DNA of 64,000 nt from Linanthus parryae (lineage: Eukaryota > Streptophyta > Magnoliopsida > Ericales > Polemoniaceae): assembly GCA_023055425.1 (NCBI GenBank), contig JALGPY010000001.1:111271057-111335056 (forward strand). Direction: 5' to 3'. Both the position numbers and the translations under genes were made by a program. Below the pieces are notes generated by a model, which made no database searches, was not told the DNA's origin, and worked only from the letters and a program-made list of their open reading frames with translations. This document shows, piece by piece, positions 33,548 through 46,392 of the stretch; positions within the stretch are counted from its first letter, which is position 1; every line of letters starts with the position of its first letter.

Positions 33548-36290
33548 TGAAACGACCCGGGATCTCGGTTCAGGGTTAACGCGACAATCGATAACCAAAA
33601 GTAGATTATTAACTATTAAGTTTACATTTTGGTTAAAGTACATAACAAAATTCGATAATAAGTACAATCTAAAACAAATCGTGTGTGATCTACTAAGTGA
33701 TCTGACTTAAACTAATCTTCTTTGTCTCGATCCGCGTTCCCATTCCCCAAACTTGATTGACGACCTGCGGTTTTAAAATGAAAAAAGCCGACGCAGTTTT
33801 GAAGAAATATCAGTAAAAACTGAGTAAATACATACTACGACATGTAAAGCAACGAGTGGCACGGAAGCATGAGTTGAAACAAATCAGAAGATTTAAACAG
33901 TAAAATTATCATGTTGGAGAATTTGGAACAACTGGAAGTAACCGAGTAACAAAAATCTCTCAATTTAATAACATTGAGAAACCACGAGTAGTTGACAACA
34001 TGTCAAGGGTAAACAAGTCCACTTAAGAGAATAACATAGTTCACTAGTAGCCAAAGCATTTCAAATCATTTCAATTGATTAGGGCAATCCAGAGCCACAA
34101 ACAACATTAATAAAGTAGTCAATTTTTAATTTCGACTTCAATCAACAGTTTAATTTAGCTGAGGCGTGTCCAGAGCCACCAGCAGGATCGATGTAAACAG
34201 AGGGATCACGAAATAATCACTAAGGGTTCCTTCTAGGGTCTATCAAACCCTATTTCACCCGAGCGTTAAGGGAACCCATTCGTCAACCCCGCTCACAACA
34301 TTAGCTAAAAGGCCTTAAGTGTCGACACCCCTATACCGTAGTGACCCTTACAAGTATAAGTAGTACTCTATAGCTCTATAAACCCCTTGGCCTCAATATC
34401 TTGATACATTTTGGCCATCGGGGGCGGATTTGTGGACATTAACGTTCTATCCAATAATAAGAAGCATTGCTTCATCAATGGTCTTAGCCATAAGAAAATG
34501 GAGGATCGCTTGACGCCTCCCATTAATACCACTACTCTGTCATCGTCCTAAGTCTATTAGAGGTATTTTATTTCTTCTCTTTCACATAACCAAAATCAGA
34601 ATATCAACATTTCACAAGTAATTTCTGAGAGTTCTCAAAGGAGATGAATAAAATAGTTTAACAACATTCGAGTGGAAAACATGCATTCTCATACTATTTC
34701 ATATAACAAACATTCATTTGAAACATCAAACGCAAACGCACATTTTGATATGAAAAGGCCGTACATATGTACTTACCACTGAGATGAAGCACAACCAAAC
34801 TCAAGAAACTAAGCCTAGCACTCCAACGACAACCGCTCACTCCTACGAGGTCGATGTCTACAATCACACGTATAATGTATTCGTTACAACTAATTTACAC
34901 ATGCATTATACAAATGCAAACCTACATTCCACATAGTCCTATATGTAACCAATGCACATATAATTATGTTCACTTATCAAAATAATTCAAATATTACACA
35001 TAGAATTTTAAAAGTTCAAGTTTTCTAAAAGCGGTGAAACTACGATTCTGGACAGAATTGAAGCTCTGACTTTAGATCCATATTAACCATATCAAAATAT
35101 CTCTTAAAATTTTGAAATTAATATATGATGAACCTACATGTGTATAATTTCAGAAACACCAATAAAATAATGCATAGCTATTATAAAAGTCAAGTTACAA
35201 AAATAACAAACACTGCTATGCAGAGACAAGTTTGGCATAAAGTTTCAACTTTGAAGAACAATTACTACTACTTGGAGAATAGGAAAAAGGCCCATATTTT
35301 CCAGAATGAATCCCTTATTTGTCTAGTTTCATCACAAGAAAGATCGGGTGCCATATGTTTCTGGAAATGAGATTTTTAACAAAGATAGCAAAACTTGTCC
35401 AAAAACAGAGTTTCATAAAACATGCAACTTAGAATGAGCATATGTCCCTAACCATATAGGCTATGGAGTTGAATTTTCTTTCAAAATGACCCTCCTTGAG
35501 TCTAGTTTCATAATATGAAAGATTTAAAAATTCCACAGAGACAAAATTTAGAGATAATATACGTTTTTCACAAACTTGTCAGATTGTATGAACATGCAAT
35601 TTTTTCAAAAATTAACAAGAATTGTTCTAATGATACATGCAACTTATGAAGACTTGATTTTCATCCAAATAACATCATTTTAAGAATGAATTAAGAATTT
35701 TATATGCTCTTGACACAAATTATCATAGTGTTCTTGACATGCAAGTGCAACTACCAAAAAATTTACAAAGTGCATATGAGTTTTAGTGTGAGTTTCATGA
35801 AATGGTCAAAATTTTGGAGTCAATCACATGATCTAACCATGGAAATGAAGAATCAAGCATGGAGATGAAGAAAACTAAGATGAAATTTCATCAATCAAAG
35901 CAAATGATGGACATGCATGAATGAATTGAAGACTAGAAGAAATGTTACCCCAAGATTCAAGAAGATTGTGAGGAAATGAGTGAAATTGGCCATCGATCCA
36001 TGAGTAGAATGGTAGAATAACTCCCCTCCATGGTTGTACCTACCTTGGAATAAAGTTTTCCATATTTTGGAGGCTAGAAAATGAAGATTTAATGGTATTT
36101 TGTGAAGGTCTTCCTCCAAAAACGGAATGGAGTTTTTGGAGAGAGATGAGAGAGTATTTGAGTATTCTTGAAGAGAGAAAGTGAAATGAAACGAGGGTGG
36201 ATAAAATGAGGTTGATGGTGGGGGTTGGTGGTGAAAAATTCCACAAGAAGATTCACATACAAGATGTAGGTAGTAGTGAATTATTGAGGG

Positions 36291-36363
<73 letters not shown>

Positions 36364-36842
36364 TGTCATGAAGAGACATTATTTTATTGGTATTGACCAA
36401 AATATTGGTGAGAGTACTTGGGTGAAAGTATCAATTACATGAGTTGATGGATAGTGTTGACGTATAAAATTCAAGAGTAACGGTGGTGAAAATATAATTT
36501 CTAATTAATAGGTAATACAAAAAAAAAGTTAATTTTCATTAATTAGAAAATTCCTAAATAATTTCAAATAAACCACTTTGTATATAAATGTCAAATTCAC
36601 TTTTAGAAAACTATAAGTATCTCTCAAATATACAAAATAAGTTTTGTATAGTATTATCAAAGTTTCTAAAACTACAAAATAACCTCAAAACGAAATTATA
36701 TATAATCATAGATGTCCAATGACACATTTATACTTGAAGAGTAATAAGAAGTCAAGAACAAGTTTGAAATATAAATTCTTAAAATTCTCAAATATTTTTC
36801 GAAATTACTAAATAACCCCCAACTAAAATACGGGGTATTACA
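33548..36842 (-). repeat. 3' LTR of the LARD-like element
   Basis: Plus-strand start TGAAACGACCCGGGATC, end GGGGTATTACA. It carries about 44 bp (near 34511-34555) that the other LTR lacks. The missing piece lies between two ATCG copies, suggesting a short-repeat deletion in the partner. Confidence 0.9.
36292..36361. repeat. (GT)n microsatellite in the 3' LTR
   Basis: About 35 uninterrupted TG units. The equivalent tract in the partner LTR (40740-40787) is about 24 units, with the same flanks. Confidence 0.97.
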
Positions 36843-36857
36843 TTATATCCCCCTTAA
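36843..36857 (-). other. Polypurine tract of the LARD-like element
   Basis: On the minus strand TTTTAAGGGGGATATAA precedes the 3' LTR start TGTAATACC. Purine-rich core AAGGGGGA. Confidence 0.65.
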
Positions 36858-38028
36858 AATGAAGCTTCGTCCCCGAAGCTTAAGAAAACTTTTGAGTGAA
36901 ACTACGAACATGCTTCACGAGAATGCAACGAATGCACATGAGAGTTGTATGCAATGCTAATGCACTTGCCAGTCGTATGCAAGGCTAATGCATATGCAAC
37001 ACTTATATTAACGGGAACGAGCTCTCGCTCGGTAAGGTCTCTACTCACTCGTATCATAGTAGGGGTTCAAATACAATTAGCTCCAGTAAAAAAAAGGTCA
37101 GCATCAAATTTCGAAAGGTCTAGAGCAACATACAAGTTCCTAATTTTAGAGGCTATTCAAAAAAATGTAGCATTTAAGAAATCACAAAATTTGTAGAAGA
37201 ATACTTTGATCAAAACTAACGTGTCATTTTGCCTGACTCGTACGCATAAAAAAAATATTATCTTACTTGTTTAGGATTAGATAAACCTATCACCTCAAGT
37301 GTTCCACACATACGAGGGAGAAAAGAACACTATGTGTCGTCACACAACGTGCCTCTCCGTCACAACTCGCATGTGTTTATGATGTTCCAACTTAGTCTAC
37401 ACAGCGGGGACAACTCATAGTACCGTCGTACTAAGAGTCACGCCAGCGGACTGCTAAACAAAGTGGTCTATATCACTTGGCATTTGGTATCTCCTCACCC
37501 AATTATTTTTTTCAAAATCATTTTTTTTAGAATACAGTTTTTTGTCAAAACCCAATTTTGGAAAAAAACATGTCAAATTTAACTCAAAATAAATCAAAGT
37601 CCAACTAATGGTTTAAGGTCCGTCACTTGTAGGTGAGAAATGAGGGGTCTTAGGCTCTTCTAATTCAAAACGTTGATACTCTCATGCCGACAAAGTAATA
37701 TAAAATCATACATAGTCATAGATACGCATTACACAAATAAAGCAAAATATAAATATGTATCACACATGAATTGCACATGTAAATATGCAAGTAATTTTTC
37801 ACAACCCACGTCTCAATGAGACGCTAACTTAATCAACAAATACGGTACAAAACGAATTTCACAACACTTAAGTACCCAGACTCCCCGACGGCTTGCTTAC
37901 TTCATTTATTCACAAATTGAGTTATCCTAGTCAATTTTTTAATTTCAAAAACGTTTTATCTTGCTTATTCTATACTAATGGAAATCGAAAAGTCACTTTA
38001 ACCGGAGAACCGATGCTCTGATACTAGC
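36858..38028. other. Internal region of the LARD-like element, non-coding
   Basis: About 1.2 kb with no gag or pol homology on either strand and no long ORF. Near the left edge a phrase GAAGCTTCGTCCCCGAAGCTT forms a short inverted repeat. A minus-strand PBS lies at the right edge. Confidence 0.6.
38011..38026 (-). other. Primer-binding site of the LARD-like element
   Basis: On the minus strand AGTATCAGAGCATCGG lies three bases after the 5' LTR end CGTTTCA. It matches the initiator-Met tRNA type site TGGTATCAGAGC with a changed first part. Confidence 0.65.
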
Positions 38029-40738
38029 TGAAACGACCCGAGATCTCGGTTCAGGGTTAACGGGACAATCGATAACCAAAAGTAGATTATTAACTATTAA
38101 GTTTACATTTTGGTTAAAGTACATAACAAAATTCGATAATAAGTACAATCTAAAACAAATCGTGTGTGATCTACTAAGTGATCTGACTTAAACTAATCTT
38201 CTTCGTCTCGATCCGCGTTCCCATTCCCCAAACTTGATTGGCGACCTGCGGTTTTAAAATGGAAAAAGACGACGCAGTTTTGAAGAAATGATCAGTAAAA
38301 ACTGAGTAAATACATACTACGACATGTAAAGCAACGAGTGGCACGGAAGCATGAGTTGAAGCAAATCAGAAGATTTAAACAGTAAAATTATCATGTTGGA
38401 GAATTTGGAACAACTGGAAGTAACCGAGTAACAAAAATCTCTCAATTTAATAACATTAAGAAACCACGAGTAGTTGGCAACATATCAAGGGTAAACAAGT
38501 CCATTTAAGAGAATAACTTAGTTCACTAGTAGCCAAAGCATTTCAAATCATTTCAATTGATTAGGGCAATCCAAAGCCACAAACAACATTAATAAAGTAG
38601 TCAATTTTTAATTTCGACTTCAATCAACAGTTTAATTTAGCTGAGGCGTGTCCAGAGCCACCAGCAGGATCGATGTAAACAGAGGGATCACGAAATAATC
38701 ACTAAGGGTTCCTTCTAGGGTCTATCAAACCCTATTTCACCCGAGCGTTACGGGAGCCCATTCGTCAACCCCGCTCACAACATTAGCTAAAAGGCCTTAA
38801 GTGTTGACACCCCTATACCGTAGTGACCCTTACAAGTATAAGTAGCACTCTATAGCTCTATAAACCCCTTGGCCTCAATATCTTGATACATTTTGGCTCA
38901 TCGGGGGCGGATTTTTGAACATTAACGTTCTATCCAATAATAAGAAGCATTGCTTCATCAATGGTCTTAGCCATAAGAAAATGGAGGATCGTCCTAAGTC
39001 TATTAGAGGTATTTTATTTCTCCTCTTTCACATAACAAAAATCAGAATATCAACATTTCACAAGTAATTTCCGAGAGTTCTCAAAGGAGATGAATAAAAT
39101 AGTTTAACAACATTCGAGTGGAAAACATGCATTCTCATACTATTTCATATAACAAACATTCATTTGAAACATCAAACGCAAACGCACATTTTGATATGAA
39201 AAGGCCGTACATATGTACTTTCCACTGAGATGAAGCACAACAAAACTCAAGAAACTAAGCCTAGCACTCCAACGACAACTGCTCACTCCTACGAGGTCGA
39301 TGTCTACAATCACACGTATAATGTATTCGTTACAACTAATTTACACATGCATTATACAAATGCAAACCTACATTCCAAATAGTCCTATATGTAACCAATG
39401 CACATATAATTATGTTCACTTATCAAAATAATTCAAATATTACACTTAGAATTTTAAAAGTTCAAGTTTTCTAAAAGCGGTGAAACTACGATTCTGGACA
39501 GAATTGAAGCTCTGACTTTAGATCCATATTTACCATATCAAAATATCTCTTAAAATTTTGAAATTAATATATGATGAACCTACATGTGTATACTTTCAGA
39601 AACACCAAGAAAATAATGCATAGCTATTATAAAAGTCAAGTTACAAAAATAACAAACACTGCTATGCAGGGACAAGTTTGGCATAAAGTTTCAACTTTGA
39701 AGAACAATTACTACTACTTGTAGAATAGGAAAAAGGCCCATATTATCCAGAATGAATCCCTTATTTGTCTAGTTTCATCAAAAGAAAGATTGGGTGCCAT
39801 ATTTTTCTGGAAATGAGATTTTTAACAAAGATAGCAAAACTTGTCCAAAAACAGAGTTTCAGAAAACATGCAACTTAGAATGAGCATATCTCCCTAACCA
39901 TATAGGATATGGAGTTGAATTTTCTTTCAAAATGACCCTCTTTGAGTCTAGTTTCATAATATGAAAGATTTAAAAATTACACAGAGACAAAATTTAGAGA
40001 TAATATATGTTTTTCACAAACTTGTCAGATTGTATGAACATGCAATTTTTTCAAAAATCAACAAGAATGGTTCTAATGATACATGCAACTTATGAAGACT
40101 TGATTTTCATCCAAATAACATCATTTTAAGCATGAATAAAGATTTTTATATGCTCTTGACACAAATTATCATAGTGTTCTTGACATGCAAGTGCAAATAC
40201 CAAAAAAATTACAAAGTGCATATGAGTTTTAGTGTGAGTTTCATGAAATAGTCAAAATTTTGGAGTCAATCACATGATCTAACCATGGAAATGAAGAATC
40301 AAGCATGGAGATGAAGAAAACTAAGATGAAATTTCATCAATCAAAGCAAATGATGGACATGCATGAATGAATTGAAGACTAGAAGAAATGTTACCCCAAG
40401 ATTCAAGAAGATTGTGAGGAAATGAGTGAAATTGGCCATCGATCCATGAGTAGAATGGTAGAATAACTCCCCTCCATGGTTATACCTACCTTGGAATAAA
40501 GTTTTCCATATTTTGGAGGCTAGAAAATGAAGATTTGATGGTATTTTGTGAAGGTCTTCCTCCAAAAACGGGAATGGAGTTTTTGGAGAGAGATGAGAGA
40601 GTATTTGAGTATTCTTGAAGAGAGAAAGTGAAATGAAATGAGGGTGGATGAAATGGGGTTGATGGTGGGGGTTGGTGGTGAAGAATTCCACAAGAAGATT
40701 CACATACAAGATGGTAGGTAGTAGTGAATTATTGAGGG

Positions 40739-40789
<51 letters not shown>

Positions 40790-41268
40790 TGTCACGAAGA
40801 GACATTATTTTATTGGTATTGACCAAAATATTGGTGAGAGTACTTGGGTGAAAGTATCAATTACATGAGTTGATTGATAGTGTTGAAGTATAAAATTCAA
40901 GAGTAAAGATGGTGAAAATATAATTCTAATTAATAGGTAATACAAAAAAAAAGTTAATTTTCATTAATTAGAAAATTCCTAAATAATTTCAAATAAACCA
41001 CTTTGTATATAAATGTCAAATTCACTTTTAGAAAACTATAAGTATCTCTCAAATATACAAAATAAGTTTTGTATAGTATTATCAAAGTTTCTAAAACTAC
41101 AAAATAACATCAAAACGAAATTATATATAATCATAGATTTCCAATGACACATTTATACTTGAAGAGTAATAAGAAGTCAAGAACAAGTTTGAAATATAAA
41201 TTTCTTAAAATTCTCAAATATTTTTCGAAATTACTAAATAACCCCCAACTAAAATACGGGGTATTACA
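38029..41268 (-). repeat. 5' LTR of the LARD-like element
   Basis: Plus-strand start TGAAACGACCCGAGATC, end GGGGTATTACA, collinear with 33548-36842. Shorter mainly through a ~44-bp deletion and a shorter GT tract. Confidence 0.9.
40740..40787. repeat. (GT)n microsatellite in the 5' LTR
   Basis: About 24 TG units. The minus-strand ORF that reads it as a Thr/His repeat is not a gene. Confidence 0.97.
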
Positions 41269-41273
41269 CACTT

Positions 41274-42487
41274 GACAGGCATAGCACTTTCCCTCAAGTA
41301 CCCAGACAGAACGGTTTTTGAAAGACTATTTAGAGAGAATTGAGATTGAGTAATTGATAGAAAGATTGATCGAGTGCCTTGAGAAGATACCGACGTCTGG
41401 GATTTATAAGATTGGAGAAGAAGAACGTGAGCATCTTTTGTGTAGCACAAACCCACGTACAAGAACAACGGCTTCCTCATCTCACGTTCAGTCAAGCAAA
41501 ACAATTGTATCAGGATAACAAAAATGTGTTTAAATATAAACACCATATTCAAGACCCACGACCATACCCGCCTCGAACTATATCATATGGCTATATAGCT
41601 TGCGTGTTTATAATTTTCTCTAACATTTTTCCTATACAACATTGTAGTGCCATGCGACGTACCAAGTCTGAATAAAATCCAAAATTGCCATCTTAACAGT
41701 CTATTTTTGTGGAAAATTTTCTCTTTCACCAATTAATGGTTTTGAGTCATTTTTTTCCTATACGTAAACCTCACATAGAGATATGCATACTAGTCTTAAA
41801 CATGTTATCTCACGAGCTCAAGTCGAGCCAACACTTGAATTCATGAGCACAAACTTTATTCCCCCACATGAATGACCGAATTGTCCATTCAACAATCTTA
41901 GTCTCAGTTATACCGTCTCGAAGTTAATCGCATAAAGATAGGTGGTCATAAACCTTGAACCTCCTCTTAGTGACACACTGCAGGATGTGCTAGCTCACTA
42001 GTGTGCCAAAAGCCTTTAACTACTTGCCAATGGTGCACACCAAGTCGGTAGTGCTCAAGCAATTAGGAACTAGTCATTCGGTCCTCGTGAATGTGCTCAT
42101 TTGGCCATTGAGACACGTTTCCTGGTTTTGAGAGTGCTATAGATAATTTAGCCTATCGATTCTCATAGAGTCGGCCCCATCTCCACTCATATAGGTGAAC
42201 TCTTTTGGGACCTTGCTATCGCAAAGTTCATTAAGAGTTTGCTCATCCTCAATACAATGCAAGACATTACATTATCAAGCCAACGAAGGCCATGAAAGAA
42301 ACTTTCCAATAATCGTGATGTATCCCTTTCTGTACATAGTTAGATTGTACATTTAAACCTAATTATTGGGATCTCTAGTCACTTAGTTAGGCTTTGCCAC
42401 TATGCCAGATTTATCCATACTCGCATACCTTTAGTAATTCTTGCTTGCGAAAAGGACACGACCAAGCTTTTGGGACGAATCTTTATT
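41274..42487. other. Unclassified host sequence and lead-in to a Gypsy 3' end
   Basis: No gene is supported. 41269-41700 continues the sequence interrupted by the LARD-like element. 41750-42420 has LTR-like text (short non-coding, many stops) that I cannot assign. 42440-42487 (CTTTTGGGACGAATC) looks like the end of a Gypsy internal region before its polypurine tract. Confidence 0.4.
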
Positions 42488-42499
42488 TTAAGGGGGAAA
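42488..42499 (+). other. Polypurine tract of a Gypsy-type element
   Basis: TTAAGGGGGAAA directly precedes TGTAATACCCG, the classical start of many plant Gypsy LTRs. It fixes the LTR start and its plus orientation. Confidence 0.65.
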
Positions 42500-44924
42500 T
42501 GTAATACCCGCTTAATAACTAAGGGTAATTTGAGTCTTTGCATTAGGTTTGGGGGTAATTTGAAAATTAATTTCTTTAAGTTGGGACTTTAAAACTTGAT
42601 TCTAATTAAAAATAGGAGGTATAGTTGTCCTTTAGAAGAGTTATTTATGTAAATACTTTTCATATACTTTAACTATACATATATAAATATTTTATACTAT
42701 ACCTACACTATATTGTATTATACAGGTATATTACAAGTGGTATACATACATATATACACACTTAAAAAAAACATGTCCCTAACACACTGCAGCATTTTCT
42801 CTTCCCCCAACTCACCTGACATTTTTCTGAAATGTTTTGCTTCCTCCAACATTCTTCATCTCCATCCTATTTCTCCTTATATATTCCTCCTCCTCCTTCG
42901 GCAACAACACCACCAGCACCCTCACCTCCCTCTCTTCCTCTCTCTCTCTGCCGAAGCAACCACCACCACCCACACCTATCCCTCTCCCTCCTATGTTTTG
43001 GCCGAGAGAAAACCCAGCCACCACCATCACCTTCGGCACCGTCACCACCATCGTTGTCCCACTCATATCTCATCCTCCTCCATCTCCTTTTCTATATGTC
43101 CTCCTCTGACCCGAGCAGAACAGAAAACAGTAGCATCAACGGTACTAACCACAACCACCATCGCCGACTACCTTTACCGTTGGGAACCACCGAGGACCGC
43201 CTCCACCTCCATATCTCTTCTCCTATGCCTTCTCTCTCGATTCACCTATCCGTTTAGACCTCAATAGCAGCAGAAGAAGAAACTACGGAGGCCAAAGCAG
43301 CAGCAGCTCCGGCTGAAGGAACCGCCGCCGCCAAACACCATTTTTTCCAGCGAACTCTTGGCCCAACCAAACTGGTAATGCCCAGGACTTCTCCTCAGCT
43401 TCTCTAAACTCCAGGAGGTCCGACCAATCTTGAGGAGGCCTCAACCAAAGACAAGAAGCACATGAGAAGCTCCGTTCGAGCTCCAACTCCGGCGACGTTT
43501 TCGGCGACTTGACCCGCTTCGTTTCTTCCCCGTTTCTCGCAAACTTCAGCGTAGGTAACTTCTAAATCCTCCTCTAAGTCGTTTTAGTACTCAAAATCAT
43601 GTCTTTATGGCTTGAATTCATTTTTGGATCGGTGACGTGAGTTCATGTTTATGGGGGTTAAAGTGTCTTTTCAGAAACTTCGGGGATATGAAGTGTTGAA
43701 AGTAGAAATTTTTATTTGGAGTGATTATAAAGTTGGGGGAGCTTCTTGCTTTTTTCCTAAATTGCATTTTATATATAATAACATTTTGGTTTGATTGGTT
43801 TATATTATTATTAACTAATAAACTCTAAGTATATAAACAAAAATAAATATGTTTATGATAAAAATAAAGATTTAAATGGGAAAGTAGTTATAATTTGTTT
43901 ACTTGAAAAATAATTTTTGTACTTATATAATTATATAATCAAGAATAAGGGTTTCATTAGTAATTAAGTGTCACTTTGATCTTATTTAAACAAATAGTGA
44001 GTTTTAAAAACATCTAATAATCACTTTACTTGTTAAAACTAAATACTGTTAGTTGTAAATTGAGGGTATTAATAAACAATTTTGCTTAATTAAATAGGTC
44101 ACCTTTATATACCGTTGTTTTATGTTAATAAATAAACGTGATAATTTTTTTATAATTGGTAGTACTTGCTATTAAATAATAAATAGCTGACAAAATGATA
44201 TGTTATCAATATTTTACAATTGTTGATTTAATTATTTAGTATCACCCTTATTATCTTAAATAAATAATAAGTGAAATGCTAATCTTTTATCAATAAATGA
44301 GTTAATCCCTACTTAATTAATTATGTACTTCTCCTTAAAATTTTGACGTTGGGGGTCATGAGGGTTGAATTTTTCTTTTCGTCCTAGCTGAGCACTCAAA
44401 TAGGTTTAGTGCATTTATTCGTTTAGAATTACCGACAACGTGACTAGATGATTGATAAATTTTAGGCGACGGTTTCATAGACGTGGGCTACGTCGACTAC
44501 CCGTAGGACCTACATTTGGATAATTGTTGTTTCGACTTGCAGTGAGTTTTACATGCGTAGCCTTGCATGCCTGCTTATTTCGTGTCCACTACTTGTTTAA
44601 TTGATAATAGTTGTCGTATTTCATCCCCTACCTGATAAATGTGTTTTACTTGTTTTAAAATCTTCAAAATGTTATTTGGACTTGGGAAACCTGTTACACT
44701 TGACCAGAAATCATTAACAACGTAAAGTGAAAAGATTCGTACGTACCGGAACCAGTTACGTTACTTATTTCAGGTTTGGATCCCTTGGGCTCAGGTCCCT
44801 AAAATGCGGGACTTTGTGTGCCCCTCAAGTTTCGATCCCTTGGGTTTTGGTCCCTAAAATGCGGAAATTTGTGTGCCCCGACTCCTTGTCTTGTTGGCTA
44901 GGGTCTAGCATCCAATTTTGTTTT
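42500..44924 (+). repeat. Gypsy-type 3' LTR, first part
   Basis: Starts TGTAATACCCGC after a PPT. The style is that of long plant Gypsy (Tekay-like) LTRs: a CT-rich leader-like segment with CCACC repeats (42890-43260), then GTAGGTAACTTCTAAATCC and an AT-rich middle, then TTTGGATCCCTTGGGC-type duplicated text (about 44770-44880). ORFs over the CCACC tract are low complexity. It is interrupted at 44925 by a LINE fragment and continues at 46806. Confidence 0.65.
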
Positions 44925-44970
44925 GTTTCGTTTTCTTTTTTTTTTTTTTTTTTTTTTTTGATGAATTTGG

Positions 44971-46392
44971 TGTTGGAATAGATGCCCTAGAGGCAATCTA
45001 GTTTAGTATGAATGTTTTTTTGGCTAGAACATTCATTGTATTATTTATTGGATATTTAATATAATGAAGTCTTTAGATTTACAATTGTGTTGTTTATCTT
45101 AAATATCCCTAGTCCAATATAATGAATAATATGACAATCATCTATAGACTAGTATGGGGTTGGATTGATATGGAGATATCATGATCCAACACATAGGTGT
45201 GCATTAAGGGTAATGGCGCACTGGATTGACCCATCTCCGAGAAGGCTACATACATGTAATGTGGAGTCACAAGCGCTTCTCGTGGTGACAAAGGTATTGT
45301 CATCCTTAGACTTGAAGTCATTAGATTGTCTAGTTGTGGATTATTGTGATTTTGGTAGCGTCAAACGCTGCACCGCAACTGGGTAGCTATAAAGGCGTGT
45401 ACCGGATACAATAATAAGCAAGCTTAGAAATCGTAGTAGACGTAGATAGAATTTGTCCCTCTCACATAACGGGAGCAAATATCCGAGGCCACTCGAGGGA
45501 TAGTGCTTATACAATGTCTGGCCAGACTCAAATAAATCAATATGGGATATGGATGTTATTTGCACGAATAAGGCTATTCCCAGGATCGAGAAATTGTGGG
45601 TTGGGTATACGAGTGTGACTTGTATGTCTCGTTTTCAATCCGGATATGGAGACAAAGGGATGTGACAATTACTTGCACAAGGTTTGTCGGATGACTATTC
45701 TATTAGTTGGCTAGAATGGATGTCTTGCTAGAGACCGCTCCATATTAGCAAATTGTTGCTACCAACTAGATAGAATCTATTGGGTCACACGCTAGATAGA
45801 GTTGAACTAGATTTGGGAATTAATTAATATGATTAATTAATTAGAAATATCACTTTGCAACACCTTGCAAACTTAGTAGGACTAATTTGCAAGGAAGGGA
45901 CTAAACTGAATTCTAGTAGGACTAGAATAGGGCCTTAAGGTAGTTGACAAGGATTTGTTGGACTATATAAAGGATGATCCTTCCTTCCTTCCCACACTTA
46001 TGACACTATTGTTTATAGCCTGAGTGGGAGAGAACAAAGGAGAGAGAGCAAGCAACAAGAGGGCCGAACCCGACCCCCTTGCGCCGCCCCTACCCGTCGG
46101 CCAACAAAGGAGGCGAAACCTCCTTGTTGCCTCGTGTTGTGTGATTTCTTTTTCCTCTTCCTCCGATCCAAGCTAGTACAAAGTAGAAGGAAGATCTAGA
46201 TCACAACTCTAGGCGCGGATGAACAGTAGAGACTTGACACAATTCACGTTACAAGTCATCACAGGAGAAACCCTAAGGTGTGTAACATGATTCTTCCTTT
46301 ACCATCGTTATGCTTCTCTTCCTGTGATCCTTGGAGGGTATTGAATGGATAAATTATCTTTTCCGCTTCGTATCCATGATTAAAACCCTACA
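44971..46392 (+). mobile_element. Solo LTR C of the ~1.4-kb family
   Basis: Begins TGTTGGAATAGATGCCC and ends TAAAACCCTACA, 1422 bp, with a perfect 5-bp TSD TTTGG on both sides (44966-44970, 46393-46397). It is very similar to copy A along its whole length. It is inserted in the 3' UTR of a LINE fragment that itself sits in a Gypsy LTR. Confidence 0.92.
45964..45971 (+). promoter_or_regulatory. Putative TATA box of solo LTR C
   Basis: TATATAAA followed by GGATGATCC, at the same relative position as in copy A. Confidence 0.55.

Larger units (their letters stand above)
33548..41268 (-). mobile_element. Coding-free LTR retrotransposon with 3.3-kb LTRs (LARD-like)
   Basis: Two long direct repeats (3295 and 3240 bp) flank only 1186 bp. 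A perfect 5-bp TSD, CACTT, surrounds the unit (33543-33547, 41269-41273). In element orientation the LTRs start TGTAATACCCCGTATTTTAG and end CGTTTCA, the style of many plant Gypsy LTRs. PBS-like and PPT-like sites lie at the correct internal edges. No gag or pol motif is present, so it is a large non-autonomous derivative. The LTRs differ at about 2% of positions where compared, plus indels, so it is older than Copia-1. Confidence 0.9.

Noticed and set aside
40341..40826. 161-residue minus-strand ORF with a Thr-His repeat
   Set aside because: It reads through the GT microsatellite of an LTR. The equivalent region of the partner LTR does not keep the same single frame.
42713..43267. Plus-strand ORF of 184 residues rich in His, Pro and Ser, and overlapping ORFs
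   Set aside because: It lies inside a Gypsy-type LTR in a CCACC/CTC-rich tract. Overlapping ORFs exist in other frames and no domain is recognisable.
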